DNA of 64,000 nt from Caldilineaceae bacterium (GCA_026645575.1 JAPKMW010000046.1:1-64000), one strand, 5' to 3'; positions 34,622 through 43,720 are shown, numbered from the stretch's first letter. The notes: generated from the letters alone by a model not told the origin. Numbers and translations: made by a program.

Positions 34622-36289
34622 ATGAATACTGAATTTTCGCAATTGGGCTTGCACCCACAATTGGTGCAAGCCGTGACTGAGCTTGGCTACACGGCGCCGA
34701 CGCCGATCCAAGCCGATGTGATCCCGATGCTGTTGGCCGGCCATGATGTCATTGGTCAGGCGCAAACCGGCACGGGGAAGACGGCAGCCTTTGCGCTGCC
34801 CATTTTACAGAACTTGAACCCGGAAGCGGCGGGCGTACAGAGTTTGATCCTGGCGCCGACGCGTGAACTGGCGCTTCAAGTTTCTCAGGCTTTTGAACAA
34901 TATGGCCGTCACCTCAATGTCAAGGTGTTGGCTGTCTACGGCGGTCAAGCCTATGACCGCCAGATTCGCAATTTGCGTCGGGGCGTTGATATTGTGGTCG
35001 GCACACCCGGTCGTCTGTTGGATCTGATGGATCGCAAGGTGTTGGATCTCAGCCTGGTGCGCACCCTGGTTCTCGACGAAGCCGACGAAATGTTGAGCAT
35101 GGGCTTTATTGAGGACATTGAAACCATCCTCAAGGCAACGCCGGAAACGCGCCAGACCGCGCTCTTCTCGGCCACCCTGCCGCCGGCGATTCGCAATCTG
35201 GCCGGCAGCTATATGCGTGACCCTCAGTCGGTGACGGTGCAGCGTAAGCAGATGACCGTCTCGTCGATTGAGCAGCGCTACTACCTGATCAATGAGTCGG
35301 ATAAACTGAACGCGTTGACCCGTCTCTTTGAAATGGAAGCAATTACCAGCTCGATCATTTTTGTGCGCACTCGCATCAGCGCCGGTGATCTGGCGAATGA
35401 ATTGAATAGCCGTGGTTTCCCCGCCGAAGCCCTGCATGGCGACCTGAGCCAGGAAGCGCGCGAACAGGTCTTAAACCGTTTCCGCCAGAATCAGATCAAG
35501 GTGCTGGTGGCGACCGACGTGGCCGCCCGCGGTCTCGACATTGACGACATTTCCCATGTCTTCAACTTCGACCTGCCGCTCGACCCGGAAGTTTACGTCC
35601 ATCGCATTGGCCGCACCGGTCGCGCCGGCAAGAGTGGGTTGGCGATTTCGTTGGTGACGCCGGCGGAACAATGGCGTCTGCGCAAGATCGAAGCCTTTAC
35701 CCGGCAACCCATTGTGCGCGCACCGCTGCCGACCATCGAAGAGATTCAGGCGCGCCGCGAAGCTGAGTTGTTGGAGAAGATGACCGTCTGGTTGCGCCGT
35801 GGCCGCTTTACCCGTGAACGGGAAATGGTGGCAAGTTTGGTGGAGGCCGGCAACGATCCGCTGGAAATTGCCGCTGCTGCGCTCAAGCTAGCACGCGCCG
35901 ACGAAAAACAGCGTCCCATTCCCCAGGTAAGCGAGGTGCGGGAAGTACGCGACACCCGCAATCGCCGCGAACCCCGTCGCACCGTTGACCATGCCAACGC
36001 TGGTCGCACTCACCGCCAGGGGACAGGGCGCAAGCCGGGACAAGCATCGCATGAAAATGGCATGGTGCGCCTCCTGCTCGATGCCGGCAAGGCACAGGGC
36101 ATTCGCCCCAACGATGTCGTCGGCTCGATTGCCTATCACGCCGACATCCCCGGTCATAGCATCGGCGCGATCCACATTCAGGATCAACACACCTTGGTTG
36201 ATGTGCCGGAAGAGTTCGTGGCGCAGGTCTTAGCCAAGGCCAACGCCTACCGTATCCGCCAACATCGGATTAAGGTGGAGCGGGCGTAA
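34622..36289 (+). CDS. deaD: DEAD-box ATP-dependent RNA helicase (DeaD/CsdA-like)
   Basis: Unwinds RNA, typically in ribosome assembly and cold adaptation. Start at MNTEFSQLGLHPQ with AGGAG four bases upstream; MSRSF 15 bases earlier is an alternative. Motifs in order: Q motif (GYTAPTPIQADVIP), AQTGTGKTAA, PTRELALQV, TPGRLLD, DEAD as VLDEADEM, SAT (FSATLPP), IIFVRT, ATDVAARGLDID and HRIGRTGRAGKSG. A basic linker follows, then a DbpA/CsdA-type RNA-binding domain (NGMVRLLLDAGKAQGIRPND). 555 aa. The structured leader suggests control at the RNA level, perhaps by the helicase itself. Confidence 0.93.
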   Translation: MNTEFSQLGLHPQLVQAVTELGYTAPTPIQADVIPMLLAGHDVIGQAQTGTGKTAAFALPILQNLNPEAAGVQSLILAPTRELALQVSQAFEQYGRHLNVKVLAVYGGQAYDRQIRNLRRGVDIVVGTPGRLLDLMDRKVLDLSLVRTLVLDEADEMLSMGFIEDIETILKATPETRQTALFSATLPPAIRNLAGSYMRDPQSVTVQRKQMTVSSIEQRYYLINESDKLNALTRLFEMEAITSSIIFVRTRISAGDLANELNSRGFPAEALHGDLSQEAREQVLNRFRQNQIKVLVATDVAARGLDIDDISHVFNFDLPLDPEVYVHRIGRTGRAGKSGLAISLVTPAEQWRLRKIEAFTRQPIVRAPLPTIEEIQARREAELLEKMTVWLRRGRFTREREMVASLVEAGNDPLEIAAAALKLARADEKQRPIPQVSEVREVRDTRNRREPRRTVDHANAGRTHRQGTGRKPGQASHENGMVRLLLDAGKAQGIRPNDVVGSIAYHADIPGHSIGAIHIQDQHTLVDVPEEFVAQVLAKANAYRIRQHRIKVERA

Positions 36290-36348
36290 GGCACTACAGC
36301 AGATGTAGGTGGGATCGGATTTTTGTCGAGCCGAGACGGCTTAGGTAT

Positions 36349-36406
36349 GAACAACAACGAATTGGGGGAGGAGCCAATTGGCTCCTCCCCCAATTCGTTG
36401 TTGTTC
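36349..36406. repeat. 58-bp uninterrupted perfect palindrome
   Basis: The sequence GAACAACAACGAATTGGGGG (36349-36368) continues to a central AATT and then mirrors exactly to 36406, with no spacer. It lies between convergent genes, so it could end both transcripts. Weaker outer pairing (CGGATTTTTG facing CAAAATCCG) surrounds it. Confidence 0.9.
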
Positions 36407-36488
36407 TGGTGGATAACTAAACGTCCACCTGTCACCACCTCAAAATCCGTTTCTACCCAAATCCATTGTAGTATCCCCTGTAGGGTCC

Positions 36489-37403
36489 CTACTCCAACCG
36501 CCCTCGCAACTTCGGATCAAGATAATCCCGCAAGGCATCACCAATCAGATTAAAGGCCAGCACCGTCAAGCTGATGGTCACGCCGGGGAAGACCACCAAC
36601 CACCACTTTGGGCGAAACTGATCGGCCAGAATGCCGCCTAGCATATTGCCCCAACTGGGCGTTGGTTGGGGAATGCCCAGCCCCAGAAAACTTAAGGCCG
36701 CTTCGGCAAAGATGGCGCTACCCAGGGAGGCGCTAAAGATCACCAGTGCCGGCGCAATACACTGGGGCGCAATGTGCCGAAGCATAATGCGAAATCCGGG
36801 TACGCCGATGGAACGCGCCGCCTCAACATAGGCCATCTCTTTCACCGTCAACACCACGGCGCGGATCACCCGGACCGTGCCGGCAATGCCCAGAATCGTA
36901 ATGGCCAAGATCACCGTACCCAGCCCGCCACCCAGCGCCGCCAGCAGCAGCATCGACAAAATAATACCAGGAAAGGCCAACAGCACATCAACAATGCGTT
37001 GGCTAACCAGATCAAAAGTGCCACCGATATAACCCGTTAGAATTCCCCAGGCAACACCGATCACTTTGCTGATAACAGTCGAGACGCCGGCCACAAACAA
37101 CGATAAGCGTGCGCCATAGATCAACCGGCTGAGTACATCGCGCCCCAAGTTATCTGTCCCTAGCCAATGGGCTGCCGACGGCGGGTGACGGAGCGCACGA
37201 AAATCGGCCTCCAATGGAAAATAGGGCGCCACTTGATCGGCAAAGAGCGCGGCCAGCGTCAACAGCAATAACACCACGCCAGCCAACGCGCCAATCGGCG
37301 ACGTTTTGGTAAAGCGTCGCAGTTTCGCCAACAGACCTTCTGTTTTCTCCATCTGTGTGACAACCGCTTTCGGCGTCAGTGCAACTGTACCGGATGTACT
37401 CAT
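36489..37403 (-). CDS. peptide/nickel-type ABC transporter permease (DppC-like)
   Basis: 304 aa inner-membrane permease with about six segments. The N-terminal cytoplasmic part is followed by a first segment (LAGVVLLLLTLAALFA), then HPPSAAHWLGTDNLGRDVLS, a hallmark of DppC-type subunits, and the EAA loop EAARSIGVPGFRIMLRHIAP. Later parts are EAALSFLGLGIPQPTPSWG and LAFNLIGDALRDYLDP. The third gene of the unit (binding protein, DppB, DppC), separated from DppB by a repeat-rich 344-base gap. No ATPase genes follow. Confidence 0.92.
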   Translation of the reverse strand: MSTSGTVALTPKAVVTQMEKTEGLLAKLRRFTKTSPIGALAGVVLLLLTLAALFADQVAPYFPLEADFRALRHPPSAAHWLGTDNLGRDVLSRLIYGARLSLFVAGVSTVISKVIGVAWGILTGYIGGTFDLVSQRIVDVLLAFPGIILSMLLLAALGGGLGTVILAITILGIAGTVRVIRAVVLTVKEMAYVEAARSIGVPGFRIMLRHIAPQCIAPALVIFSASLGSAIFAEAALSFLGLGIPQPTPSWGNMLGGILADQFRPKWWLVVFPGVTISLTVLAFNLIGDALRDYLDPKLRGRLE

Positions 37404-37488
37404 AAGCTTTGCATAATTCCTACTACTGTTTTGTCAACAAAGTCTCGATCGATTAACGCTAGTAAAGACTTTTGCAGATTAACAAAAT

Positions 37489-37590
37489 AGTACTGGTATC
37501 ACGTAGGTCATCGCCTCCGGCGTGACAAAGTAAGCCGTCACGCCGGAGGCGATGACCTACGAAAACGCCGGTTTTCTCGATACCAGTATT
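37489..37590. repeat. nested palindrome in the permease gap
   Basis: Inner 25-bp perfect arms at 37502-37526 (begins CGTAGGTCATCGCCTCCGGC) and 37537-37561, with a ten-base loop. Outer arms AGTACTGGTATC (37489-37500) and GATACCAGTATT (37579-37590) pair with one mismatch. Confidence 0.88.
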
Positions 37591-37629
37591 ATTTCGGAAA
37601 TTTATAATAATCTTTCTCCCAGCTCGGAC

Positions 37630-37651
37630 AAAGACTAAAGTCTTTACTACC
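37630..37651. repeat. family B half element, locus 3
   Basis: AAAGACTAAAGTCTTTACTA matches the right arm of the family B hairpins at 20882 and 27216. The expected left arm may be the fragment AGTAAAGACTTTT near 37461. Confidence 0.6.
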
Positions 37652-37691
37652 GATCACACCTTCGTTGACAGAACACTATGGTCGTCGAATC

Positions 37692-37747
37692 AAGACTATA
37701 GACTTGGGACTTCGGACTATAGACTACGGACTTTGGACTTTGGACTG
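37692..37747. repeat. single-arm heptamer array (AGACTAT/GGACTTT)
   Basis: Eight consecutive seven-base units of the form RGACTNN run up to the TAG stop of the DppB-like gene on the minus strand. No inverted partner is seen nearby, unlike the other heptamer elements. Confidence 0.75.
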
Positions 37748-38707
37748 CTACTCATATCGAATCCGTGGATCAATCCAGGCGTAGAGCAGATCGATCACCA
37801 GGTTGATAAAGACAAAGGTCACGGCAAAGAGCAGCGTGAGATTCTGCACCATCATCCAGTCCCGTTCGACCGCGCCTTGGGCCAGCGCCGACCCCAAGCC
37901 GGGAAAACCAAAGGCGCGCTCCACCGCCACCGCGCCACCCAACAGCCCGGCCAACGACAACCCGGAGACCGTGATCACCGGCAACATGGCATTGCGCAGC
38001 ACATGACGAATGATGATGAGTTGTTGGCGCAATCCTTTGGCTTTGGCAGTACGTACATAATCTTCGCGTAGCACTTCCAAAACCGTTGTGCGCGTCATGC
38101 GCGCAATGATCGCCGCCAGCCCAACGCCCACTGCCACTGCCGGCCCCATAACCATGCTCAGATTGCGCGCCGGATCTTCCCAAAGCTGTACAATGGTGAT
38201 CGACGGGCGCCAGTTAAAGACCAACACTGTAAAGAGGATCATGGTCAGCCCCAGCCAGAAACTAGGGATTGCCATAAACATGGTGACAACCAGCCGCAAA
38301 ATGTAATCGAGCCACGACTCGCGCCGGAGCGCGCTGATCACCCCAATCGGCACACCGATCAACCAGGCCAGAATGATGGCAATGAGGGCAATCTGCGCCG
38401 TAATCGGCCCGCGCCGCAAAATCGTGTCGCGAATCGGCACATCACTCCAAAAAGAATAGCCCATCTCGCCACTAAAGACATCGCCCATCCACCCCAAATA
38501 TTGTTGATAGAGCGGCTTATCCAACCCCAAGGTCGCCTTTACCGCCGCCACCTCGGCATCAGTCAACACATAAATGCCCTGACCTTCGCCATAGATCATT
38601 GCCAGCGGATCACCGGGCAGCACGCGCATGGCGATAAAGATCACCACCGTCACGCCAAAGATTGTCAGAATTGCCAGCAGCAGCCGGCGGAGTAGGTATT
38701 TGAGCAT
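37748..38707 (-). CDS. peptide/nickel-type ABC transporter permease (DppB-like)
   Basis: 319 aa. The opening LKYLLRRLLLAILTIFGVTV is the DppB N-terminal membrane segment, followed by VLPGDPLAMIYGEGQGIYVL, LGLDKPLYQQYLGWMGDVFS and GEMGYSF, all typical of the family. The EAA loop is VLREDYVRTAKAKGLRQQLI. It lies between the binding protein and DppC-like genes. Confidence 0.92.
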   Translation of the reverse strand: MLKYLLRRLLLAILTIFGVTVVIFIAMRVLPGDPLAMIYGEGQGIYVLTDAEVAAVKATLGLDKPLYQQYLGWMGDVFSGEMGYSFWSDVPIRDTILRRGPITAQIALIAIILAWLIGVPIGVISALRRESWLDYILRLVVTMFMAIPSFWLGLTMILFTVLVFNWRPSITIVQLWEDPARNLSMVMGPAVAVGVGLAAIIARMTRTTVLEVLREDYVRTAKAKGLRQQLIIIRHVLRNAMLPVITVSGLSLAGLLGGAVAVERAFGFPGLGSALAQGAVERDWMMVQNLTLLFAVTFVFINLVIDLLYAWIDPRIRYE

Positions 38708-38710
38708 GAG

Positions 38711-38805
38711 AATTGAGTTACGAGTTACGAGTTACGAATTACGAATTACGAATTACGAGTTACGCACTTTCTCCGTAACTCGTAATTCATAATTCGTAAT
38801 TCAAT
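38711..38805. repeat. heptamer-built hairpin (GAGTTAC/GAATTAC units)
   Basis: Seven GAGTTAC/GAATTAC units (about 38715-38766) face CGTAACT/CGTAATT units (about 38774-38803) across a short spacer. It fills the gap between the binding-protein stop and the DppB start and uses the same units as 26207-26288. Confidence 0.85.
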
Positions 38806-40485
38806 CTACCGATCCAGCCACAACGTCTCAAACCGTCCCCACTTGGACCAGAGGCGTTCGCCAAAGGCAATACCCTTAACATCGGTGCTGGCCATGGCGG
38901 AGTGGGCGCAGAAGCCAATCAGGAAGAAGGGTGGGTTTTCGTCCAGCATGTCCAACCCACGGTTGATGATCTCCTGGCGTTTGGCATTGTCGGTTTCAGC
39001 GGCCAGTTCGTCCAGCAGCGCATCAAAGTCCGGGTTGGAATATTGCGACCAGTTTTGCGAAGCGCCGGTGCGCAGATAGCTGTTCCAGAAGGGGAACGGG
39101 TCAAGAATCGACGACGCATAGGTGTCGGACTTGAAGAGATCAAAGTCGCCCGACTTTAGTACATCGGCGGTGAGCGCACGCTCGACCACCTTGACTTCCC
39201 CCTGAATGTTCAGGCTAGTGCGCAGCAGTTCGGCAAAGGCCGGCACGGCGACTTCCGAAGAGGAAGCGTCGGTCCAGGCGGTGAAGGTGGTCTCAAAGCC
39301 ATCGGGATAGCCCGCTTCGGCCAGCAAGCGCTTGGCTTCGGCAATGTCTTCGGTTTTGTCAGGGCGATAACCCGGCATGGTCAGCAGCTCTTCTTGCGGC
39401 GTGGCAAAGGGACTGGCGGAGGGCAGCCAGCGAGTGACAAAGGCGGGTTCCCACACCGGGGCAAAGGTGTCGATCAACGACTGGCGATCCACGGCCAGGT
39501 GAATGGCGCGGCGCACAAGCGGGTTGTTGAACGGCTCTTTGTTGTTGTTGATCGCGACCATGTGCGAGTTCAGACAAGCGGCGCGGGCGGTTTGCAGATC
39601 ATCACGGGTGGCGCCTTCGTTCCAGGTATCGACTGAAACGTTAAAGGAGAGATCGGCTTGCCCGGTCAACACGGCTGTGCCACGATCGGCCCAAGCGGCC
39701 ACATGCTGGAAGGTGATGCCGTCCAGGTAGGGCAGATTGGGATTCCAATACTCGCGGTTGGCTTCCACCACAATCTTTTCACCAGGGACAAATTCGACAA
39801 ACTTGAAGGGGCCGGTGCCAGGCGGCACAGTGACGCCCTTGAGGTCAAAGTTGTTCTCTTCCAGAGTCTTCTTAGAATAGATCACCGCGCCGTCGCCCGC
39901 AATAATTTCGAGGAAATAGGAGACCGGCTGTTTCAGCGTAAAGACAACCGTCATATCATCGGGCGCGGTTACTTCCTGAACCATCGCCAACTCTTCGCGC
40001 AACCCGCCAATGGCAACATTTTCCGGTGGACTGATGATACGGTTAAAGGTCGCCAGCACATCTTCGGCGCTGAACGCCTCGCCATCATGGAACTTCACCC
40101 CTTCGCGCAGGTGGAAGGTGTAGGTCGTCTTGTCTTCCGAAACTTCCCAGGCGGTCGCCAATGCCGGTGCAAGGCTGCGGTAGCCATCCATGAGATTCCA
40201 CATAATCAGCCCATCATACATCATGCCGCAGCCGGCGCAACCGCCCCCCTGGTGAATGTCGAAATGGGTCGGATTGGCGCCCCAGGCCGTCAACAACATG
40301 CCGCCCCGTTTGGGGTTCTCTTCCGGCGCTGTCATGAGCCAATCCGGGCCAAAGGAGCCGGCCTCGGCGGCGGGCGCCATTTCGATGGGCGCCGGCGCTT
40401 CAATCGGTGCAATGGGCACGGCGCCCGGCGCACAAGCGGTGATGATCACTGCAAGCACAACAATGATCCATAAGGTTCGCTTCAT
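38806..40485 (-). CDS. peptide/nickel-type ABC transporter substrate-binding lipoprotein (family 5)
   Basis: 559 aa lipoprotein: MKRTLWIIVVLAVIITAC with lipid-attachment cysteine at residue 18, then a Pro/Ala-rich spacer. SBP family 5 signatures: LATAWEVSEDKTTYTFHLRE, GVKFHDGEAFSAEDVLATFN, VTVPPGTGPFKFVEF and FNNPLVRRAIHLAVDR. The ligand (peptide, sugar or other) is unknown. First gene of a unit with two permeases and no ATPase, so the ATPases must come from elsewhere. Confidence 0.93.
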   Translation of the reverse strand: MKRTLWIIVVLAVIITACAPGAVPIAPIEAPAPIEMAPAAEAGSFGPDWLMTAPEENPKRGGMLLTAWGANPTHFDIHQGGGCAGCGMMYDGLIMWNLMDGYRSLAPALATAWEVSEDKTTYTFHLREGVKFHDGEAFSAEDVLATFNRIISPPENVAIGGLREELAMVQEVTAPDDMTVVFTLKQPVSYFLEIIAGDGAVIYSKKTLEENNFDLKGVTVPPGTGPFKFVEFVPGEKIVVEANREYWNPNLPYLDGITFQHVAAWADRGTAVLTGQADLSFNVSVDTWNEGATRDDLQTARAACLNSHMVAINNNKEPFNNPLVRRAIHLAVDRQSLIDTFAPVWEPAFVTRWLPSASPFATPQEELLTMPGYRPDKTEDIAEAKRLLAEAGYPDGFETTFTAWTDASSSEVAVPAFAELLRTSLNIQGEVKVVERALTADVLKSGDFDLFKSDTYASSILDPFPFWNSYLRTGASQNWSQYSNPDFDALLDELAAETDNAKRQEIINRGLDMLDENPPFFLIGFCAHSAMASTDVKGIAFGERLWSKWGRFETLWLDR

Positions 40486-40688
40486 GAACTGTCCCTCCTA
40501 TGTAATTTCTGATTGCCCTCTTGGGGATAACGGCCAGAGGCGGCCTTGATTTTACACAGCGCTTGCGTTAGTTGACGCTGTGGTTGCATAGTCTAAACGA
40601 AGCGTCAGGCGTTGTCAAATCGCTTTTTTGTGTCCTACAGTTGGATGATTGTCTTCTTTCCAGAAATGCGCCGATGGTGGCGTCAAGA

Positions 40689-40718
40689 TTGTCAAGATGG
40701 TGCAACCACTGGTATAAT
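40689..40718 (+). promoter_or_regulatory. sigma70-type promoter for the MacB-like permease
   Basis: TTGTCA (40689-40694) and perfect TATAAT (40713-40718) with an 18-base spacer. The start codon at 40768 lies about 45 bases after the expected transcription start, which supports the shorter protein. Confidence 0.65.
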
Positions 40719-40767
40719 GGCCACACAGCAATTTTCTTCGACGAACCTTCAATTTGGACGATGGATC

Positions 40768-42012
40768 ATGAAATTCGGACTCTATCTCCTCATGGCGCTT
40801 GACAACATGGTGCAACACAAGCTGCGCACCTTTTTGACGCTGCTGGGCTTGATCGTCGGCATCGCCTCGGTACTGGTGATGACGGGGATGGGGCGCGGTT
40901 TTGAGGCTGATTTGCAAAAGTGGCTGGCCACGATGTTGCCCAACAAAATCACGGTGGCGCCGGGCTTTAGCGCCGAGTTGCCGCCTATGTTAACTTTGCG
41001 CGAAGTCGAATTTCTGCAACGAAAAGCCAATCCCAATTGGGTGACGGCCATTGCGCCCAAGGTTGATCTTTGGGGGCTACCCGTCAAAGGCGTTGATCCG
41101 GAGATGAGTTGGACGGTAATGACCGCCGCCACTACAGCCGATTATCCCCAGATGACCAAGCTGGTCTTTATTCAAGGTCGCTTCTTTAACGCCGAAGAAG
41201 TGCAAAATGAAGAAATGGTGGCGGTGGTCAATCAAGACATGTTGGATCTGTTGGCGCAAGGTGGTCAGACCGATACCGGCTCTGTTACGATTGACAATAA
41301 ACTGCTACGTATTGTCGGCGTCCTCGACACCTCCGACACCTTTGGCTATGAGCAGCCCCAAATCTTCCTGCCCATCAAACTCTTAGAGCGGCAACTCTAT
41401 TTGCAAAATGTTACACTGGATAAGGGGTCTGTAGTCGTCTCGACCATTGATGTGCTGGCCGTCGATGTCGCTCGTGTGCAGCAGGCGCGCCGTGAGGTCG
41501 AGCGGGTCTTTCGGCTTTACTATGGCCTGGACATTGATGAGCCGACCACTGTGCAGATTACCGTTGATCGGGAGAGCTTGACCACCAACGAAGATTATAT
41601 GCGCAACTTTACTCTCGTGCTGGCTGGCATTGGTGGCGTTGCGTTGCTGGTGGGTGGCATCGGTATTATGAATATTCTGCTGGCCGCCGTGAGCGAACGC
41701 ACGCGCGAAATCGGTCTGCGCAAAGCCATCGGCGCCAGCAACGGCGACATTCTCTTCCAATTTTTGATGGAATCGATCACCATCTGCCTCGTCGGCGGTG
41801 CTCTAGGGGTCGGCTTTAGCTATGGCATCGCCGCCTTGATCAATGGTGCTTTGGGCGGCCCGGAGAGCCAGATGGGCATTCGCATTTTAATCGACCTGAC
41901 CTCGGTCGTGGTTGCCGCGGGCAGCAGCATCGCTTGCGGCTTGATCTTTGGCCTCTACCCTGCCCTACGCGCCATGCGCTTAAACCCCATTCAAGCCCTG
42001 CGCTATGAATAG
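40768..42012 (+). CDS. MacB-like ABC transporter permease (FtsX domain, no ATPase domain)
   Basis: 414 aa from MKFGLYLLMALDNMVQHKLR. A first membrane segment (FLTLLGLIVGIASVLVM) precedes a large extracytoplasmic MacB-type domain (about residues 45-270). The FtsX domain follows, with GIGGVALLVGGIGIMNILLA, then VSERTREIGLRKAIGASNGD, and a last segment ending PALRAMRLNPIQALRYE. MacB proper carries an N-terminal ATPase, which is absent here. The adaptor gene follows after 12 bases. The upstream part of the open frame is rejected because the promoter lies inside it. Confidence 0.9.
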   Translation: MKFGLYLLMALDNMVQHKLRTFLTLLGLIVGIASVLVMTGMGRGFEADLQKWLATMLPNKITVAPGFSAELPPMLTLREVEFLQRKANPNWVTAIAPKVDLWGLPVKGVDPEMSWTVMTAATTADYPQMTKLVFIQGRFFNAEEVQNEEMVAVVNQDMLDLLAQGGQTDTGSVTIDNKLLRIVGVLDTSDTFGYEQPQIFLPIKLLERQLYLQNVTLDKGSVVVSTIDVLAVDVARVQQARREVERVFRLYYGLDIDEPTTVQITVDRESLTTNEDYMRNFTLVLAGIGGVALLVGGIGIMNILLAAVSERTREIGLRKAIGASNGDILFQFLMESITICLVGGALGVGFSYGIAALINGALGGPESQMGIRILIDLTSVVVAAGSSIACGLIFGLYPALRAMRLNPIQALRYE

Positions 42013-42024
42013 AGATGAGTTGGA

Positions 42025-43692
42025 ATGCAACGAAGAAAACGACGCTGGCACCAACGACGCTGGCTCTGGTGGCTGTTGGGGTTAGTCGCCCTGTTGACAC
42101 TACTCTATGTACTCAATAATCGCTTTCTGTGGGTGTCATTGCCCTGGCAAACCCCTGGACAAGCGCTGATGGTGGACGGTCAGCCGCCGGATCTCCCCCT
42201 GATCGAGACCGTACCGGCAGAACCCGCTGCCGATACCATTCGCAATGTCACCGAGAGCGGTAAGCTCGAATTTCGCACTATCTTTGAGATCAAAGCCCCC
42301 TTTGAATCAACGGTGGCAACGGTTACGGTGGAGACCGGCGCTGTTATAACCGTCGGACAGACGTTGCTGACACTCAATACCGATAAATTACAGGAAGAGT
42401 TTAATCGCGCCTGGCTGGATCTCACCCAAAAGCGCCAGGCATTGACCGATCTCATGGCGCAAAGTTCGGCCACCGCCGTGATGGAGGCCAAGGCCGAGTT
42501 GCTGGCGGCGCAAGAAGAACTGAAAAAACTGGAAGATGGCCCACCCGCCATCGAACGGCAGGCGGCGTTGATTGCCATTAGTGAAGCCAAGGTCGCCTAT
42601 GAGGAGTTGCTGGCCAGCAACGATCCGAATAGCAAAAAAGTACGTGACGCCCGCTTTGCTCTGGTCCAAGCCGAACGGGCCGTACAACGCGCCCAAACGG
42701 CTTACAATGCCGTCGCCTGGCGGGGCGACATTGGCGCTTCGCAGGAAGCAAACGCACTGCAAACCGCCACCGAGGGTTATGAACAACAAAAAGCTATCTA
42801 TGACGAGGCTGTGAAACCGCCCACCGAGCTACAGGTACAGAAGGCGCAAAATGCCATTGCCCAAGCGCAAAACAGTTACGATAAACTTTTTACCGCTACC
42901 CCTGCGCAACTGGAAGCCGCCAAAGTCAAAGTGGCGAGATCTGAAGAGAAGGTAAAGACCATCGAAAATGGTCCGCCTCCCCTCAAGGTGCAAGAGGCGG
43001 AAGGCCAGGTGGTCGAGGCGCTCAACCGTTTAGAGAGCTTGCGCAATAAGTTGAACAATGCCGCCACCTTGCGCACCCCTTTTGATGGACAGTTGGTGAA
43101 ATTGAGCGCAAAACCGGGACAGGCGGTCAAAGAAGGCGATACGCTGGCGGTCGTGGTCATCCCCGACCAATTTAAGTTGACGCTGGCGATCAGCGAACTT
43201 TCGATCCTACGCATTGAACGAGGGATGCCCGTCGAGATCACGCTGGATGTGCTGCCGGAGGAGATCTTCGCCGGCGTCGTCGCCACCATTGCCCCGCCCA
43301 CTGTGCAAACCGAAGGTGACACATCGGGGGGCGGCGGTGGGGGCGGCGGCCAATTTACCACCTATGGCGTCACTGTGACGATGGCGGACGACGACCGCAA
43401 TCAACGCTTATTGGCCGGCATGAGCGCCCGCGCTACCTTTGTCGGTTCCAACCAATTGCCACCCAACGCCTGGCTAGTGCCGGCTAATGCCATCATTGAA
43501 CAAAATGGCGATGTGGGTACGATTCAGATCATGCGCGGCGAAACGCCAACCCCGCTCCAAGTCCAGGTGACAGCGCAAACCCACGGTGAAACAGTGGTGA
43601 TTATCTCCGAAGAGTTACAACCCGGCGATATGGTGGTTGGCTCGATGGCTTCCTTCCTCGACCAACAGGAACCGCAGTTTTTCGGACCGTAA
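42025..43692 (+). CDS. HlyD/MacA-type periplasmic adaptor
   Basis: 555 aa. A basic N-terminus and one membrane segment (WWLLGLVALLTLLYVLNN) are followed by the first half of a lipoyl-like domain (about residues 85-125, ETGAVITVGQTLLTLNTDKL), a long helical hairpin (about 130-345) with heptad patterning, the returning lipoyl half (LRTPFDGQLVKLSAKPGQAV) and beta-barrel domains. A Gly-rich run near residue 435 (DTSGG followed by several G) interrupts the barrel region. It probably couples with the MacB-like permease just upstream. The ATPase is not in the window, and an outer-membrane partner may not exist in this cell type. Confidence 0.88.
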   Translation: MQRRKRRWHQRRWLWWLLGLVALLTLLYVLNNRFLWVSLPWQTPGQALMVDGQPPDLPLIETVPAEPAADTIRNVTESGKLEFRTIFEIKAPFESTVATVTVETGAVITVGQTLLTLNTDKLQEEFNRAWLDLTQKRQALTDLMAQSSATAVMEAKAELLAAQEELKKLEDGPPAIERQAALIAISEAKVAYEELLASNDPNSKKVRDARFALVQAERAVQRAQTAYNAVAWRGDIGASQEANALQTATEGYEQQKAIYDEAVKPPTELQVQKAQNAIAQAQNSYDKLFTATPAQLEAAKVKVARSEEKVKTIENGPPPLKVQEAEGQVVEALNRLESLRNKLNNAATLRTPFDGQLVKLSAKPGQAVKEGDTLAVVVIPDQFKLTLAISELSILRIERGMPVEITLDVLPEEIFAGVVATIAPPTVQTEGDTSGGGGGGGGQFTTYGVTVTMADDDRNQRLLAGMSARATFVGSNQLPPNAWLVPANAIIEQNGDVGTIQIMRGETPTPLQVQVTAQTHGETVVIISEELQPGDMVVGSMASFLDQQEPQFFGP

Positions 43693-43720
43693 AAAATGAC
43701 AAGATGACAAGATGACCTTC

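Larger units (their letters stand above)
37404..37747. other. repeat-filled gap between the two permease genes
   Basis: Within one apparent operon this gap holds AGTAAAGACT near 37461, the nested palindrome at 37489-37590, a family B half at 37630-37651 and a heptamer array at 37692-37747. No gene is seen. The family B halves flank the palindrome, as if it had been inserted into a family B hairpin. Confidence 0.6.

Noticed and set aside
40612..40767. Longer start for the MacB-like permease
   Set aside because: A strong promoter (TTGTCA/TATAAT) lies inside this stretch, so it cannot be coding in that transcript.
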